This document shows positions 1 through 9,244 of a stretch of 64,000 nucleotides of DNA, in pieces; positions within the stretch are counted from its first letter, which is position 1, and every line of letters begins with the position of its first letter. The translations under genes and the position numbers were made by a program. The stretch comes from Chitiniphilus eburneus. GTDB taxonomy: Bacteria > Pseudomonadota > Gammaproteobacteria > Burkholderiales > Chitinibacteraceae. The stretch lies in assembly GCF_005048205.1 (NCBI RefSeq), contig NZ_SUMF01000003.1, positions 124,001 through 188,000 on the forward strand. Direction: 5' to 3'. The notes under the pieces were generated by a model, which saw nothing but the letters and a program-made list of their open reading frames with translations, searched no databases and was not told the DNA's origin.

Positions 1-432
1 AACACCAGCGGATTGCTGGTGTTCACCACCTCCGGTGATCTGGCCAACCGCATGACCCACCCCCGTTTCGAGATCGAGCGCGAATACGCGGTGCGCGTGC
101 TGGGTGAGCTGACCGATGAGCAGATCGCGCAACTGAAGCGTGGTATCGAGCTGGACGATGGCCCGGCCAAGTTCGAGCGCATCGACGCCAGCGGCGGCGA
201 AGGCGTCAACCACTGGTACAACGTGGTGCTCAAGGAAGGGCGCAACCGCGAGGTGCGGCGCATGTTCGAGCACTTCGAACTGACCGTCAGCCGGCTGATG
301 CGCGTCCGCTTCGGCATGTTCGGCCTGCCGCCGCGCCTCAAGCGTGGCCAGTTCTACGAGCTGAACGAAACCGAAACGATGGCGGTGATGAAGTGGGCCG
401 ACCTCAAGTTGAACGGGGAAGCCAAGGAATAG
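1..432 (+). CDS. rluB: 23S rRNA pseudouridine synthase RluB, C-terminal part (5' end outside window)
   Basis: The reading frame is open from the first base and encodes the last 143 residues of an RsuA/RluB-family pseudouridine synthase, which isomerises a uridine in 23S rRNA. The visible start [16 protein letters not shown] follows directly on from the family's catalytic GRLD motif, which lies just outside the window. [14 protein letters not shown] and the [11 protein letters not shown] segment are typical of the catalytic domain of RluB-like enzymes. The N-terminal S4 domain cannot be seen. greB begins four bases after the stop, so the two genes may be cotranscribed. RluB is preferred over the close paralogues RluE/RsuA on general resemblance only. 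Confidence 0.85.
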   Translation, partial: NTSGLLVFTTSGDLANRMTHPRFEIEREYAVRVLGELTDEQIAQLKRGIELDDGPAKFERIDASGGEGVNHWYNVVLKEGRNREVRRMFEHFELTVSRLMRVRFGMFGLPPRLKRGQFYELNETETMAVMKWADLKLNGEAKE

Positions 433-436
433 CCGC

Positions 437-994
437 ATGAGCAAGGCATTCACGCGCGAAAGCGACGACGACGCCGACGACGATCTGCCTCCCGAACTGA
501 AAGTGCCGGCGGGCAGCAAGAACTACATGACTCCCGGTGGCTGGGATCGGCTGCGGGTGGAGCTGTATGACCTGGTGAACAAGGAGCGCCCGCATGTCAC
601 CCAGGTGGTGAACTGGGCGGCCAGCAACGGCGACCGCTCCGAGAATGCCGACTACCAGTACGGCAAACGCCGGCTGCGGGAGATCGACCGCCGCATCCGC
701 TTTCTGCAAAAGCGGCTGGAGCACGCCGAAGTGGTCGATCCCGCGCTGCGCGAGCCGACGGATCAGGTGTTCTTCGCCGCCACCGTCACCTATCTGCGCG
801 AGGATGGCCGCGAAGAAACGGTGTGCATCGTTGGCGTGGACGAAACCGATCTGAAGAAAAACCACATCAGCTGGACTTCGCCGGTGGCCCGGGCCTTGCT
901 CAAGGCCAGGGAAGGGGATGTGGTGGCACTGCGCACGCCCAATGGCGTGGAAGACCTGGAAATCATCGAGGTCAGGTACCAGCCAATTGGATAG
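437..994 (+). CDS. greB: Transcription elongation factor GreB
   Basis: A 185-residue GreA/GreB-family factor, which inserts a coiled coil into the RNA polymerase secondary channel and stimulates cleavage of backtracked RNA. GDRSENADYQY (residues 65-75) is the conserved coiled-coil tip with the acidic pair D66/E69, followed by the basic KRRLREIDRRIRFL helix. The C-terminal FKBP-like domain covers about residues 108-185. GreB rather than GreA is indicated by the RPHVTQVVNWAASNGDRSENADYQY-type region (shown here only as its core). An acidic N-terminal extension of about 27 residues precedes the usual GreB start. The gene follows rluB by 4 bp. Confidence 0.93.
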   Translation: MSKAFTRESDDDADDDLPPELKVPAGSKNYMTPGGWDRLRVELYDLVNKERPHVTQVVNWAASNGDRSENADYQYGKRRLREIDRRIRFLQKRLEHAEVVDPALREPTDQVFFAATVTYLREDGREETVCIVGVDETDLKKNHISWTSPVARALLKAREGDVVALRTPNGVEDLEIIEVRYQPIG

Positions 995-1063
995 CCACCC
1001 GATTGGCTGAGAAATTCTCGGCAAACCTTTGCTAGTGCGCGAGCGTCCCGTTATGCTCGCGCC

Positions 1064-3142
1064 ATGACAGCGCCCGCCACCCCATCCCACAGTCTGTTCC
1101 GCCGCGTACTGCGCAACATGGCCTTGCGCATCGGGCTGGTGGCGCTGGCCGTGACCGCGGTCTCGTATTACTACAGCTACTGGCGCTTCCAGGAGGAAGC
1201 GCTCGCCAACCTGGGCAAGTACATCGCGGCACGCAGCCAGCTGGAAAGCGAGCCCTTCCTTCAGGCCGAAACCAATACCCGGCGGCTGCGCGATGAATTC
1301 GTACGGCGCCTGTCGCACTTGCGGGATACCGATCCTTCCCCCGAATTCCATCGCCTGTTCAACCAGGAACGCGACGGCATGTGGCGTGTGCGGCTGGAGC
1401 GCGACGATTTCGAGCACCAGGCCACCGTGGCATTGCTGCCTTCGGCCAAGCTCACCCCCGATTTCATGCGGCAGGTGCTGGTGGGCTTCCAGCTGGCGAC
1501 CGAATATGGACCGGCCTTCCGTAGCCGCTATTACGATACCTTCATCGATCTGAACATTTCGGACGGCAGCATCATGTACCTGCCGGACCTGAACTACGCG
1601 CGCAACGGCTCGGTGGCCGATTTCGCTTTCGACCTGGAAACGGAGCTGGGCGCCACCCCGGCGCGCAACCCCGAACGCAAGACCTTCTGGACCGGCATCT
1701 ACTTCGACAAGCAGGCCGTGCAATGGATGGTATCGGTGGTCACGCCCATCGATTACCTGGGCCGCTATGTGGGCGGCGCGGGGCAGGATGTGCTGCTCGA
1801 CGAGTTGATCGAGCGCACCAACAGCATCAGCATTCCCGGCACCCACAATTTCATCGTCGCCCGCAATGGCGACCTGATCGCGCATCCGGCGCGTTCCACG
1901 CAGATTCGCAAGGCGGGCGGTGCCTATAACCTGAATCAGGTCAACGATCCGGAAGTGAAGGGCCTGTACGAAGCGGCCATGACCGCCGGGCCCACCCAGC
2001 CTTTCGTCGAGGCCCCCGACGGCAGCGCCTGGCTGGGCGTGGCGCAGATCAAGGGCGCCAACTGGCTGTTCGTCTCGGTCTACCCCAAGCGGCTGCTCAC
2101 GGAAAAGGCCGCCATGGCCGCCAGCATGGTGTTGCTGCTGGGGCTGGTGGCCTTGCTGCTGGAGCTGGGCGTGATGGCCTGGACGCTCAAGCACGACGTG
2201 GCGCTGCCGCTGCGTCGCCTGAAGGAGGCGATCGGCGCGCTGGCGCGTGGCCGCCGCAGCGCCGAGCTGGATACGCACCGTCCCGACGAGCTGGGCGACG
2301 TGGCCCGTACCTTCGACAGCATGGCCGTCACCATCGAGGAACATCGCCATAACCTGGAAGGGCTGGTCGAGGCCCGCACGCAGGAACTGGCCGTGCGCAA
2401 CCTGGAGCTGGAGGCCGCCAACCTGCGGCTGACCCAGCTCAACGAAGAAAAGAACGAACTGCTGACCATCGCCGCACACGATCTCAAGAACCCCGTTGCC
2501 AGTATCCAGGGCATGACGCACCTGATCGTCGGCAAGCTGGGCGAGTGGTCGCAAGAGCGGGTGGAAGACCGGCTGCTCGGCATCGTCAAACTGTCGGAAC
2601 GCATGCAGCGCATCCTCGGCAATCTGCTCGACATCAATGCACTGGAGGCGGGGCAGTACCAGTTGCGGCTGGAACAGGTCTCGCTGGATGCCGTATGCAG
2701 CGAGCTGGCGGCGTACTGGGAAAACCGGCTCGCCGAAAAGCAGCAGCTCTGCATCTACACACCTTCCGGCGCCACGGTGAAGGCCGACCGGCACGCCTTG
2801 TGGCAGGTGCTCGACAACCTGGTATCCAATGCCTCGAAGTACGCGCCGCACCAGACCACGATCCGCCTGGAAGCCATCGTCATCGGCGAGCGGGTGCAGG
2901 TCCGGGTGTCGGACCAGGGCCCCGGCATCGCGCCGCACGAAATGGAGCGCCTGTTCCGCAAGTTCAGCCGTCTTTCCGCCGTGCCGACTGGTGGCGAGCA
3001 CACCACCGGTCTTGGGCTATCGATCGTGAAGCGGCTGGTGGAGGCGATGCGTGGCGAGGTCGGTTGCGAAAGCGTGCTCGGCCACGGTGCCACCTTCTAT
3101 GTGGAACTGCCGCTGGTGCGGACCGCGCCCACGCTGGCCTGA
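1064..3142 (+). CDS. Membrane sensor histidine kinase (Cache-HAMP-HisKA-HATPase)
   Basis: A 692-residue hybrid-less sensor kinase. A first membrane segment lies at about residues 20-39 and a second at about 349-374, enclosing a roughly 310-residue periplasmic sensor of double-Cache type. Then come HAMP, a short coiled coil (EARTQELAVRNLELEAANLR), a HisKA box with phospho-acceptor H472 in IAAHDLKNPV, and a HATPase domain with N box (DNLVSNASKYA, about 584), G1 (DQGPGIAP, about 619) and G2 (TGLGLSIVK, about 651). The ligand is unknown. No response regulator lies next to it; the downstream chrA overlaps its stop by one base in an ATGA arrangement. It is therefore an orphan kinase with respect to this window. 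Confidence 0.85.
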   Translation: MTAPATPSHSLFRRVLRNMALRIGLVALAVTAVSYYYSYWRFQEEALANLGKYIAARSQLESEPFLQAETNTRRLRDEFVRRLSHLRDTDPSPEFHRLFNQERDGMWRVRLERDDFEHQATVALLPSAKLTPDFMRQVLVGFQLATEYGPAFRSRYYDTFIDLNISDGSIMYLPDLNYARNGSVADFAFDLETELGATPARNPERKTFWTGIYFDKQAVQWMVSVVTPIDYLGRYVGGAGQDVLLDELIERTNSISIPGTHNFIVARNGDLIAHPARSTQIRKAGGAYNLNQVNDPEVKGLYEAAMTAGPTQPFVEAPDGSAWLGVAQIKGANWLFVSVYPKRLLTEKAAMAASMVLLLGLVALLLELGVMAWTLKHDVALPLRRLKEAIGALARGRRSAELDTHRPDELGDVARTFDSMAVTIEEHRHNLEGLVEARTQELAVRNLELEAANLRLTQLNEEKNELLTIAAHDLKNPVASIQGMTHLIVGKLGEWSQERVEDRLLGIVKLSERMQRILGNLLDINALEAGQYQLRLEQVSLDAVCSELAAYWENRLAEKQQLCIYTPSGATVKADRHALWQVLDNLVSNASKYAPHQTTIRLEAIVIGERVQVRVSDQGPGIAPHEMERLFRKFSRLSAVPTGGEHTTGLGLSIVKRLVEAMRGEVGCESVLGHGATFYVELPLVRTAPTLA

Positions 3143-4338
3143 TGCCCCACCCGGCACCCCGCCATCCGGACCGCCCTTGGGCGGTCTTTCTCGTTTTCCT
3201 GCGCCTGGGTCTGACCTCGTTCGGCGGCCCGGTCGCGCACCTCGGCTATTTCCGTGATGAGTTCGTCGCCCGCCGTGGCTGGCTGGACGATCGTGCCTAC
3301 GCCGATCTGGTGGCGCTGTGCCAGTTCCTGCCCGGCCCCGCCAGCAGTCAGGTGGGCATGGCACTGGGCCTGGGGTGCGCCGGCTTCGGTGGCGCGCTTG
3401 CCGCCTGGGCCGGCTTCACCTTGCCATCGGCGCTGCTGCTGGCGCTGTTCGCGCTGGGCCTGGATGCCTGGCCGGCGCTGGTGCCGCCCGGCGCGCTGCA
3501 TGGATTGAAGGTAGTGGCGGTGGCGGTCGTGGCGCAGGCGGTGTGGGGCATGGCGCGCCAGTTGTGCACCGATGCGCCGCGCGTGGTGCTGGCATTGTGC
3601 GCCGCCGCGCTCGCTCTTGCCTTACCCGGCGTGTGGGGCCAGTTTGCCGCGATGCTGCTGGCCGCGGCCATTGGCGCCGTCTGCTGGCGCGCGCGGGTGG
3701 AGCAGGGCGTGTCGCTGCCGGTGCCACTGGGGCGCCGCCTCGGTGCGGGGCTGCTGGGGGTTTTCGCCGTTGCGCTGCTGGGGCTGCCGCTGGTGCTGCA
3801 CTACTGGCCGAGCCACACCCTGGCGCTGGTCGATGCCTTCTATCGCACCGGCGCGCTGGTATTCGGCGGTGGGCATGTGGTGCTGCCCCTGCTGCAAGCG
3901 GCCGTGGTCCCGAATGGCTGGGTTTCGAACGATACCTTCCTTGCCGGCTATGGTGCAGCCCAGGCGGTGCCGGGGCCGTTGTTCACCTTCGCGGCCTTTC
4001 TCGGCGCGGCCATGACGACGCCGCCCACCGGCTGGGCCGGCGCCATGCTGTGCCTGGCGGCGATCTTTGCGCCATCGTTCCTGCTGGTGGCCGGCACGCT
4101 GCCGTTCTGGTCGCGCCTGGTGGCTTACCCGCTGGCGCGCGGCGCGCTGGCCGGGGCGAACGCGGCGGTGGTCGGGCTGCTGCTGGCCGCGTTTTGCCAT
4201 CCAGTCTGGACCAGCGCCATCCTGCGGCCGCTGGATGCTGTGGTGGCCACCGCCGCGCTCTGGGCGCTGATGCGCTGGCGTTGGCCACCGTGGCGGGTGG
4301 TGCTGGGGTGCGCGCTGGTCGGCGCGGCACTGGGGTAG
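3142..4338 (+). CDS. chrA: Chromate transporter, ChrA family (two CHR domains)
   Basis: A 398-residue multipass membrane protein of the chromate ion transporter (CHR) family, which exports chromate from the cytoplasm. The family's internal duplication is visible: [18 protein letters not shown] near the N terminus and [19 protein letters not shown] in the second half, each beginning a CHR domain, with the [15 protein letters not shown] signature at about residue 65. The length matches the long two-domain ChrA type. The ATG at 3142 overlaps the TGA of the upstream kinase, implying translational coupling. In-frame upstream sequence is open but belongs to the kinase gene. No chrB regulator is adjacent, so the true substrate may not be chromate. 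Confidence 0.85.
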   Translation: MPHPAPRHPDRPWAVFLVFLRLGLTSFGGPVAHLGYFRDEFVARRGWLDDRAYADLVALCQFLPGPASSQVGMALGLGCAGFGGALAAWAGFTLPSALLLALFALGLDAWPALVPPGALHGLKVVAVAVVAQAVWGMARQLCTDAPRVVLALCAAALALALPGVWGQFAAMLLAAAIGAVCWRARVEQGVSLPVPLGRRLGAGLLGVFAVALLGLPLVLHYWPSHTLALVDAFYRTGALVFGGGHVVLPLLQAAVVPNGWVSNDTFLAGYGAAQAVPGPLFTFAAFLGAAMTTPPTGWAGAMLCLAAIFAPSFLLVAGTLPFWSRLVAYPLARGALAGANAAVVGLLLAAFCHPVWTSAILRPLDAVVATAALWALMRWRWPPWRVVLGCALVGAALG

Positions 4339-4344
4339 GCGCGG

Positions 4345-4384
4345 CAAAGCCCGCCCGGCGGTGTTGCTTAGTGGCGCCGGGCTT
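4345..4384 (+). terminator. Weak hairpin after chrA
   Basis: AAGCCCG and CGGGCTT arms with an inner GGCG/CGCC pair form an imperfect hairpin just after the chrA stop. There is no long T-run, so termination is uncertain. Confidence 0.3.
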
Positions 4385-4568
4385 CAACGTCCGCTGTGCG
4401 GCCGTGGGAAATCCGGTTCGCCGCCTTTCAGAGCGATTCACGCTGTCTGCCAGGGATGCTTTGCCGGGTTTTGTCGTCCCCGCCGAGCAGCATCGAACAG
4501 CAGGCCGCTTTCGCATAGAATCGCGGAACGCCGCACCCGCGGCGCGACCGCTTTCCAGGAGTGCAGCA

Positions 4569-5390
4569 ATGCGGCAGTACCTCGACCTTCTCCAGCACGT
4601 TCTCGATCATGGCGTCCGGAAGGAAGATCGCACCGGCACCGGCACACTGTCGGTGTTCGGCCACCAGATGCGCTTCGATCTGGCCGAGGGCTTTCCGCTG
4701 GTGACCACCAAGAAGGTGCACCTGCGCTCCATCATCCAGGAACTGCTGTGGTTCCTGCGCGGCGAAACCAACAACAACTGGCTGAAGGAACGCGGCGTCA
4801 CCATCTGGGACGAATGGGCGCGCGAGGATGGAGAGCTGGGGCCGATCTACGGTTACCAGTGGCGCAGCTGGCCTACCGCGGATGGCCGCCACATCGACCA
4901 GATCGCCCAGGTGTTGCAGCAATTGCGCCACAACCCGGATTCGCGTCGCATCATCGTCTCGGCCTGGAACGTGGGCCAGATCGAGGAGATGGCGTTGCCG
5001 CCCTGCCACGCCTTTTTCCAGTTCTACGTGGCGCCGGCCCAGCCGGGCGAGGCCGATCAGCGTGGCAAGCTGAGCTGCCAGCTTTACCAGCGCAGCGCCG
5101 ACATTTTCCTCGGCGTGCCGTTCAACATTGCCTCCTACGCGCTACTGGTGCTGATGCTGGCGCAGGTGTGCGATCTGCAACCGGGCGATTTCGTCTGGAC
5201 CGGCGGCGATTGCCATATCTACCTCAACCACCTGGAGCAGGTGCAGACGCAACTGTCGCGCCAGCCGCACGCCTTGCCACGCATGCGGCTGAATCCGGCG
5301 CGTAACGACCTGTTCGCCTTCGAGTTCGAAGACTTCACGCTGGAAGGCTACGAATCCTGGCCGGCGATCAAGGCGCCGGTCGCCGTCTAG
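4569..5390 (+). CDS. thyA: Thymidylate synthase ThyA
   Basis: A 273-residue folate-dependent thymidylate synthase, converting dUMP and methylene-THF to dTMP and DHF in the cytoplasm. Family hallmarks are [17 protein letters not shown] near the N terminus, the nucleophile C146 in [35 protein letters not shown] and the C-terminal IKAPVAV. It is about 9 residues longer than E. coli ThyA because of an insertion ([10 protein letters not shown]) before GKLSCQLYQ. The ATG at 4569 is preceded by an AGGAG-type ribosome site. The stop codon TAG lies within the CTAG that borders the MITE-like element downstream. No dihydrofolate reductase gene is adjacent. Confidence 0.97.
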   Translation: MRQYLDLLQHVLDHGVRKEDRTGTGTLSVFGHQMRFDLAEGFPLVTTKKVHLRSIIQELLWFLRGETNNNWLKERGVTIWDEWAREDGELGPIYGYQWRSWPTADGRHIDQIAQVLQQLRHNPDSRRIIVSAWNVGQIEEMALPPCHAFFQFYVAPAQPGEADQRGKLSCQLYQRSADIFLGVPFNIASYALLVLMLAQVCDLQPGDFVWTGGDCHIYLNHLEQVQTQLSRQPHALPRMRLNPARNDLFAFEFEDFTLEGYESWPAIKAPVAV

Positions 5391-5658
5391 GGCGTGCCAT
5401 CCAATGATTCGCGACAGCGCTGGGCCGAAAAAGCGCCAGGCACCAGGCGTGCGACGCTGCCAATAACCGGTTATTGGCAAGGAGTGCAACGCAGTGAATG
5501 GTGTTTTTTCGGCCCAGCCCTACGGGTTCGGTGCATTTCGGGCGCAGCGCGGTGTTGCCGGCCGCTTACGGTATTCATACCGCGACGCGTCCAGCGCCTT
5601 GCGCCGCATCCCGAACTGCGCCGAACGCTGTCGTGAACCATTGGATGGCACGCCCTAG
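5387..5658. repeat. MITE-like palindromic element abutting thyA
   Basis: Two 29-bp terminal inverted repeats (5391-5419 and 5626-5654) match at 27 of 29 positions, beginning GGCGTGCCATCCAATG on each strand. Both ends are bordered by CTAG (5387-5390 and 5655-5658), consistent with a 4-bp target duplication of YTAR type as made by some IS5-group transposases (inference). Inside lie a 14-bp hairpin arm pair (GCTGGGCCGAAAAA at 5419-5432 with its complement at 5505-5518) and a perfect 20-bp palindrome GCCAATAACCGGTTATTGGC at 5459-5478. There is no transposase and no convincing ORF inside. The left CTAG contains the thyA stop codon. Confidence 0.7.
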
Positions 5659-5778
5659 CGCGGCCAGGAAAACCCGGCGGGTGGTTTTGTCGCCCACGCC
5701 GGGCAACCATCGGCGGCACCACTCGCAAACCCGCATCGGAGCGGCCTTCCTCGCCCCTTTGCGGTAGACTTGCGCCCC

Positions 5779-7683
5779 ATGATCCGCCTCAAATCCCTGA
5801 CATTACGGCGCGGCACCAAGGTCTTGTTGGACCAGGCCGAGCTGACCATCCATCCCGGCCAGAAAGTGGGCGTCGTCGGCGCCAACGGTGCCGGAAAATC
5901 TTCCTTCTTTGCGCTGCTGCGGGGCGAGTTGCACCCTGACGGCGGGGACCTGGAACTGCCGCCACGACTGGTGATCGGCCATGTCGCGCAGGAAACGCCC
6001 GCGCTCCCCGCCAGCGCGCTCGACTACACGCTCGATGGCGATACCGAACTGCGCGCCATCGAAGCCGAGCTGGCCAAGGTGGCCGACGACGGCGTGCGCC
6101 ATGGCGAGCTGCTGGGGCGGCTGGAGGCCATCGACGGCTACAGCGCGCCGGCGCGCGCGGCCAAGCTGCTGGCCGGCCTCGGGTTCTCCGAAGCCGAAAT
6201 GCGCCGCCCGGTCTCGACGTTCTCCGGCGGCTGGCGCATGCGGCTGAATCTGGCGCAGGCGCTGATGTGCCGCTCCGACCTGCTGCTGCTGGACGAGCCG
6301 ACCAACCACCTGGATCTGGAAACCGTGGTCTGGCTGGAAAGCTGGTTGCGCAGTTACCAGGGCATGTTGCTGGTGATCTCGCACGATCGCGATTTTCTCG
6401 ATGCCACCATCGGCGCAATCCTGCACGTGGATGGCGGCAAGCTCACGCTCTACACCGGCGACTACGCCGATTTCGAAGCGCAGCGCGCCGAAAAGCTGTC
6501 GCAGCAACAACAGGCGTTCGACAAGCAGCAGCGCGAAATCGCCCACCTGGAATCATTCATCACCCGCTTCAAGGCCAAGGCCAGCAAGGCCAAGCAGGCA
6601 CAGAGCCGGGTGAAGGCGCTGGAACGGATGGAGCGCATCGCCGCGGCGCACGTCGATACGCCCTTCACGTTCACTTTTCGCGAGCCGGAATCCAGCCCCA
6701 ATCCCTTGCTGAAACTGGAGCATGGCGAAGCCGGCTATGCGCCGGGGCAGCCCTTGCTGCGTGGTTTGAGCCTCAGCCTGGAAAAGCAGGCCCGGCTGGG
6801 GTTGCTGGGGGTGAATGGCGCCGGTAAATCCACGCTGATCAAAACCTTGCAGGGTGAACTTCAACTGCTTTCTGGGCAGCGTATCGAAGGCAAAGGGCTG
6901 AAAATCGGTTATTTCGCCCAGCATCAGCTCGATCATCTGCGGCTGGACGAGTCGCCGCTGTGGCATCTGCAAAAGCTGGACCCGCAGACCCGCGAGCAGG
7001 AGCATCGCAACTTCCTCGGTGGCTTCGATTTCCATGGCGAGATGGCCACCGGGCCGGTGGCGCCGTTCTCCGGCGGTGAAAAAGCGCGCCTGGCGCTGGC
7101 GCTGCTGATCTGGCAGCGGCCCAACCTGCTGCTGCTCGATGAGCCGACCAACCACCTGGACATCGAAATGCGCGCCGCGCTGACCCGGGCGCTGACCGAT
7201 TTCGACGGTGCGCTGATCGTGGTCTCGCACGATCGCCATCTGCTGCGCGCAACGGTGGACGATTTCTGGCTGATCGAGGACGGCAAGGTACGGCCATTCG
7301 ATGGCGACCTGGACGACTACAGCCGCTACAGCCAGGAAAAGCGGCAGGAGAGCAATCGCCAGGATGCGCTGGCCGCGTCTGGCGAGGCAGTCGATCGCAA
7401 GGCGCAGAAGCGCGCCGAGGCGGAGGCACGGCAACAACTGGCGGCCCAACGCAAGCCGCTGGAGCAGCAACTGGCCAAAGTGGAAAAGGAAATGACGCCG
7501 CTGGGCACCGAGCACGCCAGCCTGAGCGCCGCGCTGGCCGAGGAGGGCATCTACGCGCCGGAGCAAAAGCAGCAGTTGCAGGACACGCTCAAGCGCGAGG
7601 CCGAGGTAAAGGCCCGGCTGAATGAACTGGAAGAGCGCTGGCTGGCCCTGCACGAAGCGCTGGAGGCGCTGGCGGGCGCCTGA
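5779..7683 (+). CDS. yheS: ABC-F family ATPase YheS
   Basis: A 634-residue soluble ABC-F protein with two nucleotide-binding domains and no membrane part; ABC-F factors act on the ribosome. NBD1 has Walker A GANGAGKSS (34-42), signature FSGGWRMRL (about 148) and Walker B LLLLDEPTNHLD (about 170). An interdomain linker rich in K and A (FKAKASKAKQAQSR) follows. NBD2 has GVNGAGKST (about 345), FSGGEKARL (about 430) and a second LLLLDEPTNHLD. The C-terminal tail (about 530-634) is a charged coiled coil. The whole protein tracks E. coli YheS along its length. The ATG at 5779 begins the conserved MIRL N terminus; upstream in-frame codons are not conserved. Confidence 0.93.
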   Translation: MIRLKSLTLRRGTKVLLDQAELTIHPGQKVGVVGANGAGKSSFFALLRGELHPDGGDLELPPRLVIGHVAQETPALPASALDYTLDGDTELRAIEAELAKVADDGVRHGELLGRLEAIDGYSAPARAAKLLAGLGFSEAEMRRPVSTFSGGWRMRLNLAQALMCRSDLLLLDEPTNHLDLETVVWLESWLRSYQGMLLVISHDRDFLDATIGAILHVDGGKLTLYTGDYADFEAQRAEKLSQQQQAFDKQQREIAHLESFITRFKAKASKAKQAQSRVKALERMERIAAAHVDTPFTFTFREPESSPNPLLKLEHGEAGYAPGQPLLRGLSLSLEKQARLGLLGVNGAGKSTLIKTLQGELQLLSGQRIEGKGLKIGYFAQHQLDHLRLDESPLWHLQKLDPQTREQEHRNFLGGFDFHGEMATGPVAPFSGGEKARLALALLIWQRPNLLLLDEPTNHLDIEMRAALTRALTDFDGALIVVSHDRHLLRATVDDFWLIEDGKVRPFDGDLDDYSRYSQEKRQESNRQDALAASGEAVDRKAQKRAEAEARQQLAAQRKPLEQQLAKVEKEMTPLGTEHASLSAALAEEGIYAPEQKQQLQDTLKREAEVKARLNELEERWLALHEALEALAGA

Positions 7684-7709
7684 TACCTGGCGCTCGATGC
7701 CATGGCGAG

Positions 7710-7750
7710 AACGCCGCGTTGCGCCATCCTGCGCGATGCGGCGTTTTTTT
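7710..7750 (+). terminator. Rho-independent terminator after yheS
   Basis: ACGCCGC...GCGGCGT stem with an inner GCGC pair, followed by a run of T at 7743-7750. Confidence 0.8.
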
Positions 7751-7798
7751 GCCCGCGCGCAACGTCACGCCACCCCGCCCACGTGCGAAGATGGCGTC

Positions 7799-8290
7799 AT
7801 GCGTACAAGCCTTGGTCCCCTCATTGTCTGGTTGCTGGTGTTTGCCGGCGTGTTCCTCGTCATGCAGCGCTTCATCGAAGCCCGCCAGCAGCCAGCCATG
7901 GCCATCCGGATGGCCGAAGGGCGCGAAGTGGCGATACCGCGCTCACCCGATGGCCACTACCGCATCCGTGGCGAAATCAATGGCTCGCCCGTGGTGTTCA
8001 TGGTCGATACCGGCGCCAGCGCCATCACGCTGTCGGCACCGCTGGCGCGGCAACTGGGCCTGCCGCGCGGCGAAACGATGATTTCGCACACCGCCAACGG
8101 CACTGTCGAAGGCTACGAAACCCGGCTGGATACCCTGACTCTGCCCGGCATGACGCTCGAACACGTGAATGCGGGCGTCGTACCCAATATGCCCGGCGAT
8201 GAAGTGCTGCTGGGCATGAACGTGCTGGGCCGCCTGGAGGTGGTGATGCGCGGCGAGCGCATGATCCTGCGCCATCCGGCCGAGGAATAG
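7799..8290 (+). CDS. Membrane-anchored retropepsin-like aspartic protease (clan AA)
   Basis: A 163-residue protein with one N-terminal membrane segment (about residues 7-24) and a periplasmic-facing single aspartyl protease domain. The active-site motif VDTGASAITLS lies at about residue 68, and the second hydrophobic-hydrophobic-Gly element is VLLGMNVLGRLEV. One active-site Asp per chain implies a dimer, as in retroviral and DUF1758-like proteases. Matches the TIGR02281-type family of small membrane aspartic proteases. The substrate is unknown. It stands alone between a terminator upstream and the copper-type operon downstream. The ATG at 7799 was chosen because it starts the predicted anchor. 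Confidence 0.8.
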   Translation: MRTSLGPLIVWLLVFAGVFLVMQRFIEARQQPAMAIRMAEGREVAIPRSPDGHYRIRGEINGSPVVFMVDTGASAITLSAPLARQLGLPRGETMISHTANGTVEGYETRLDTLTLPGMTLEHVNAGVVPNMPGDEVLLGMNVLGRLEVVMRGERMILRHPAEE

Positions 8291-8656
8291 GCGCGACCAC
8301 AAAGGCCGCCGGCGTGACAGTACCGTGCCGGGGTGCCTGGCCCCATCGGCATCGGGCTGGTCCTGCCGTGGCCGAGGGCAGTCCGGTTTGGCGCCTATCA
8401 GGATGCTTCGCATAACTGGCCCGAACCACCGCGCCGGGTTTGTCGGTCACGCCAAACCGCTGACGCCTGCCCGGGCGATGTACCCGATCATCCGGCATTC
8501 AGCGCATTCGCCACGTTCGGCGCACGAGATGCTGTTGTCCTCATCGACTCGCATGTAATATCCGCAGGCTTTCACTTGGCGCCTACTCTTCGAGCACGGC
8601 GCACTCCTGTCGAATTGATCCGCGAGCCTGCTTTGAGCCACTGGTACGGCCCCTAC
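8291..8656. other. Intergenic stretch before the copper-type operon
   Basis: No ORF, RNA gene or clear repeat was recognised. It probably carries the promoter of the DUF2946-mbnP-mbnH operon, but no CueR- or CopR-like operator could be picked out by eye. Confidence 0.4.
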
Positions 8657-9037
8657 ATGCGTAAGTCCCTCTGGCGTAAAGCCCTGGGGATGGCGCTGTT
8701 CGCCGTTCTGCTCAATGCGCTGGCACCGTCGATCAGCATGGCGCGGGCCGCGCTGGCCGAATCGCCGCTCGATAGTCTGGTGGTCTGCTCAGTGCAAACC
8801 GATGGGCATAACACGTCGCCGACCACCACGCCCAGCACGCTCGATCTGGCAACGGCCAGTTTCTGCCAATACTGTGTCACCCACGCCGGCAGCTTTGGCC
8901 TGGCCGCGACCGAGCATTCGGCGCCCACGGCGGTCGTCAACGCGTCGCCAACGCTGCGTCTGGTTGCCTCCCTTCCTTCCCGCCTCGATCCTGCGCGGCT
9001 GCCTCCGCCGCGCGGCCCGCCCGTCCTTTCCGTCTGA
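8657..9037 (+). CDS. DUF2946 family small secreted or membrane protein
   Basis: A 126-residue protein with an N-terminal signal or anchor (ALGMALFAVLLNALAPSISMARA) typical of DUF2946. A cysteine cluster follows (VVCSVQ, then FCQYCVTHAG at about residue 70), the family's candidate metal-binding signature. The C terminus is Pro/Arg rich. DUF2946 genes are often found beside copper receptors or copper-handling genes, which fits its position 207 bp upstream of mbnP. Its biochemical role is not established. The ATG at 8657 places the hydrophobic segment at the N terminus; a longer in-frame upstream extension is unlikely. Confidence 0.7.
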   Translation: MRKSLWRKALGMALFAVLLNALAPSISMARAALAESPLDSLVVCSVQTDGHNTSPTTTPSTLDLATASFCQYCVTHAGSFGLAATEHSAPTAVVNASPTLRLVASLPSRLDPARLPPPRGPPVLSV

Positions 9038-9244
9038 TCCCTGAGCGGGCCGCGCCGTCTTCGGCCCTGCCCGCGCCCCGCAACACCCTTGGCTTGCCGC
9101 ACATCGCGCGCCATCGCGCCGTGCCTGTTCATTTCTTGCGAACCGGTACGGCCGTGCGTGCCCGATGCGCACCGACGCTGAATCGACGGCACCGGCCCGA
9201 CCCGGGCCGGCGGCACGTACACACATAAAAACCTAGGACACACG

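Noticed and set aside
404-3001. Long minus-strand open frame of 865 codons opposite greB and the sensor kinase
   Set aside because: High-GC antisense shadow of plus-strand genes with strong domains; composition is low-complexity and no family is recognisable.
2545-4338. 597-codon plus-strand frame containing chrA
   Set aside because: The first 199 codons overlap the sensor kinase in another frame; only the ChrA part from 3142 is real.
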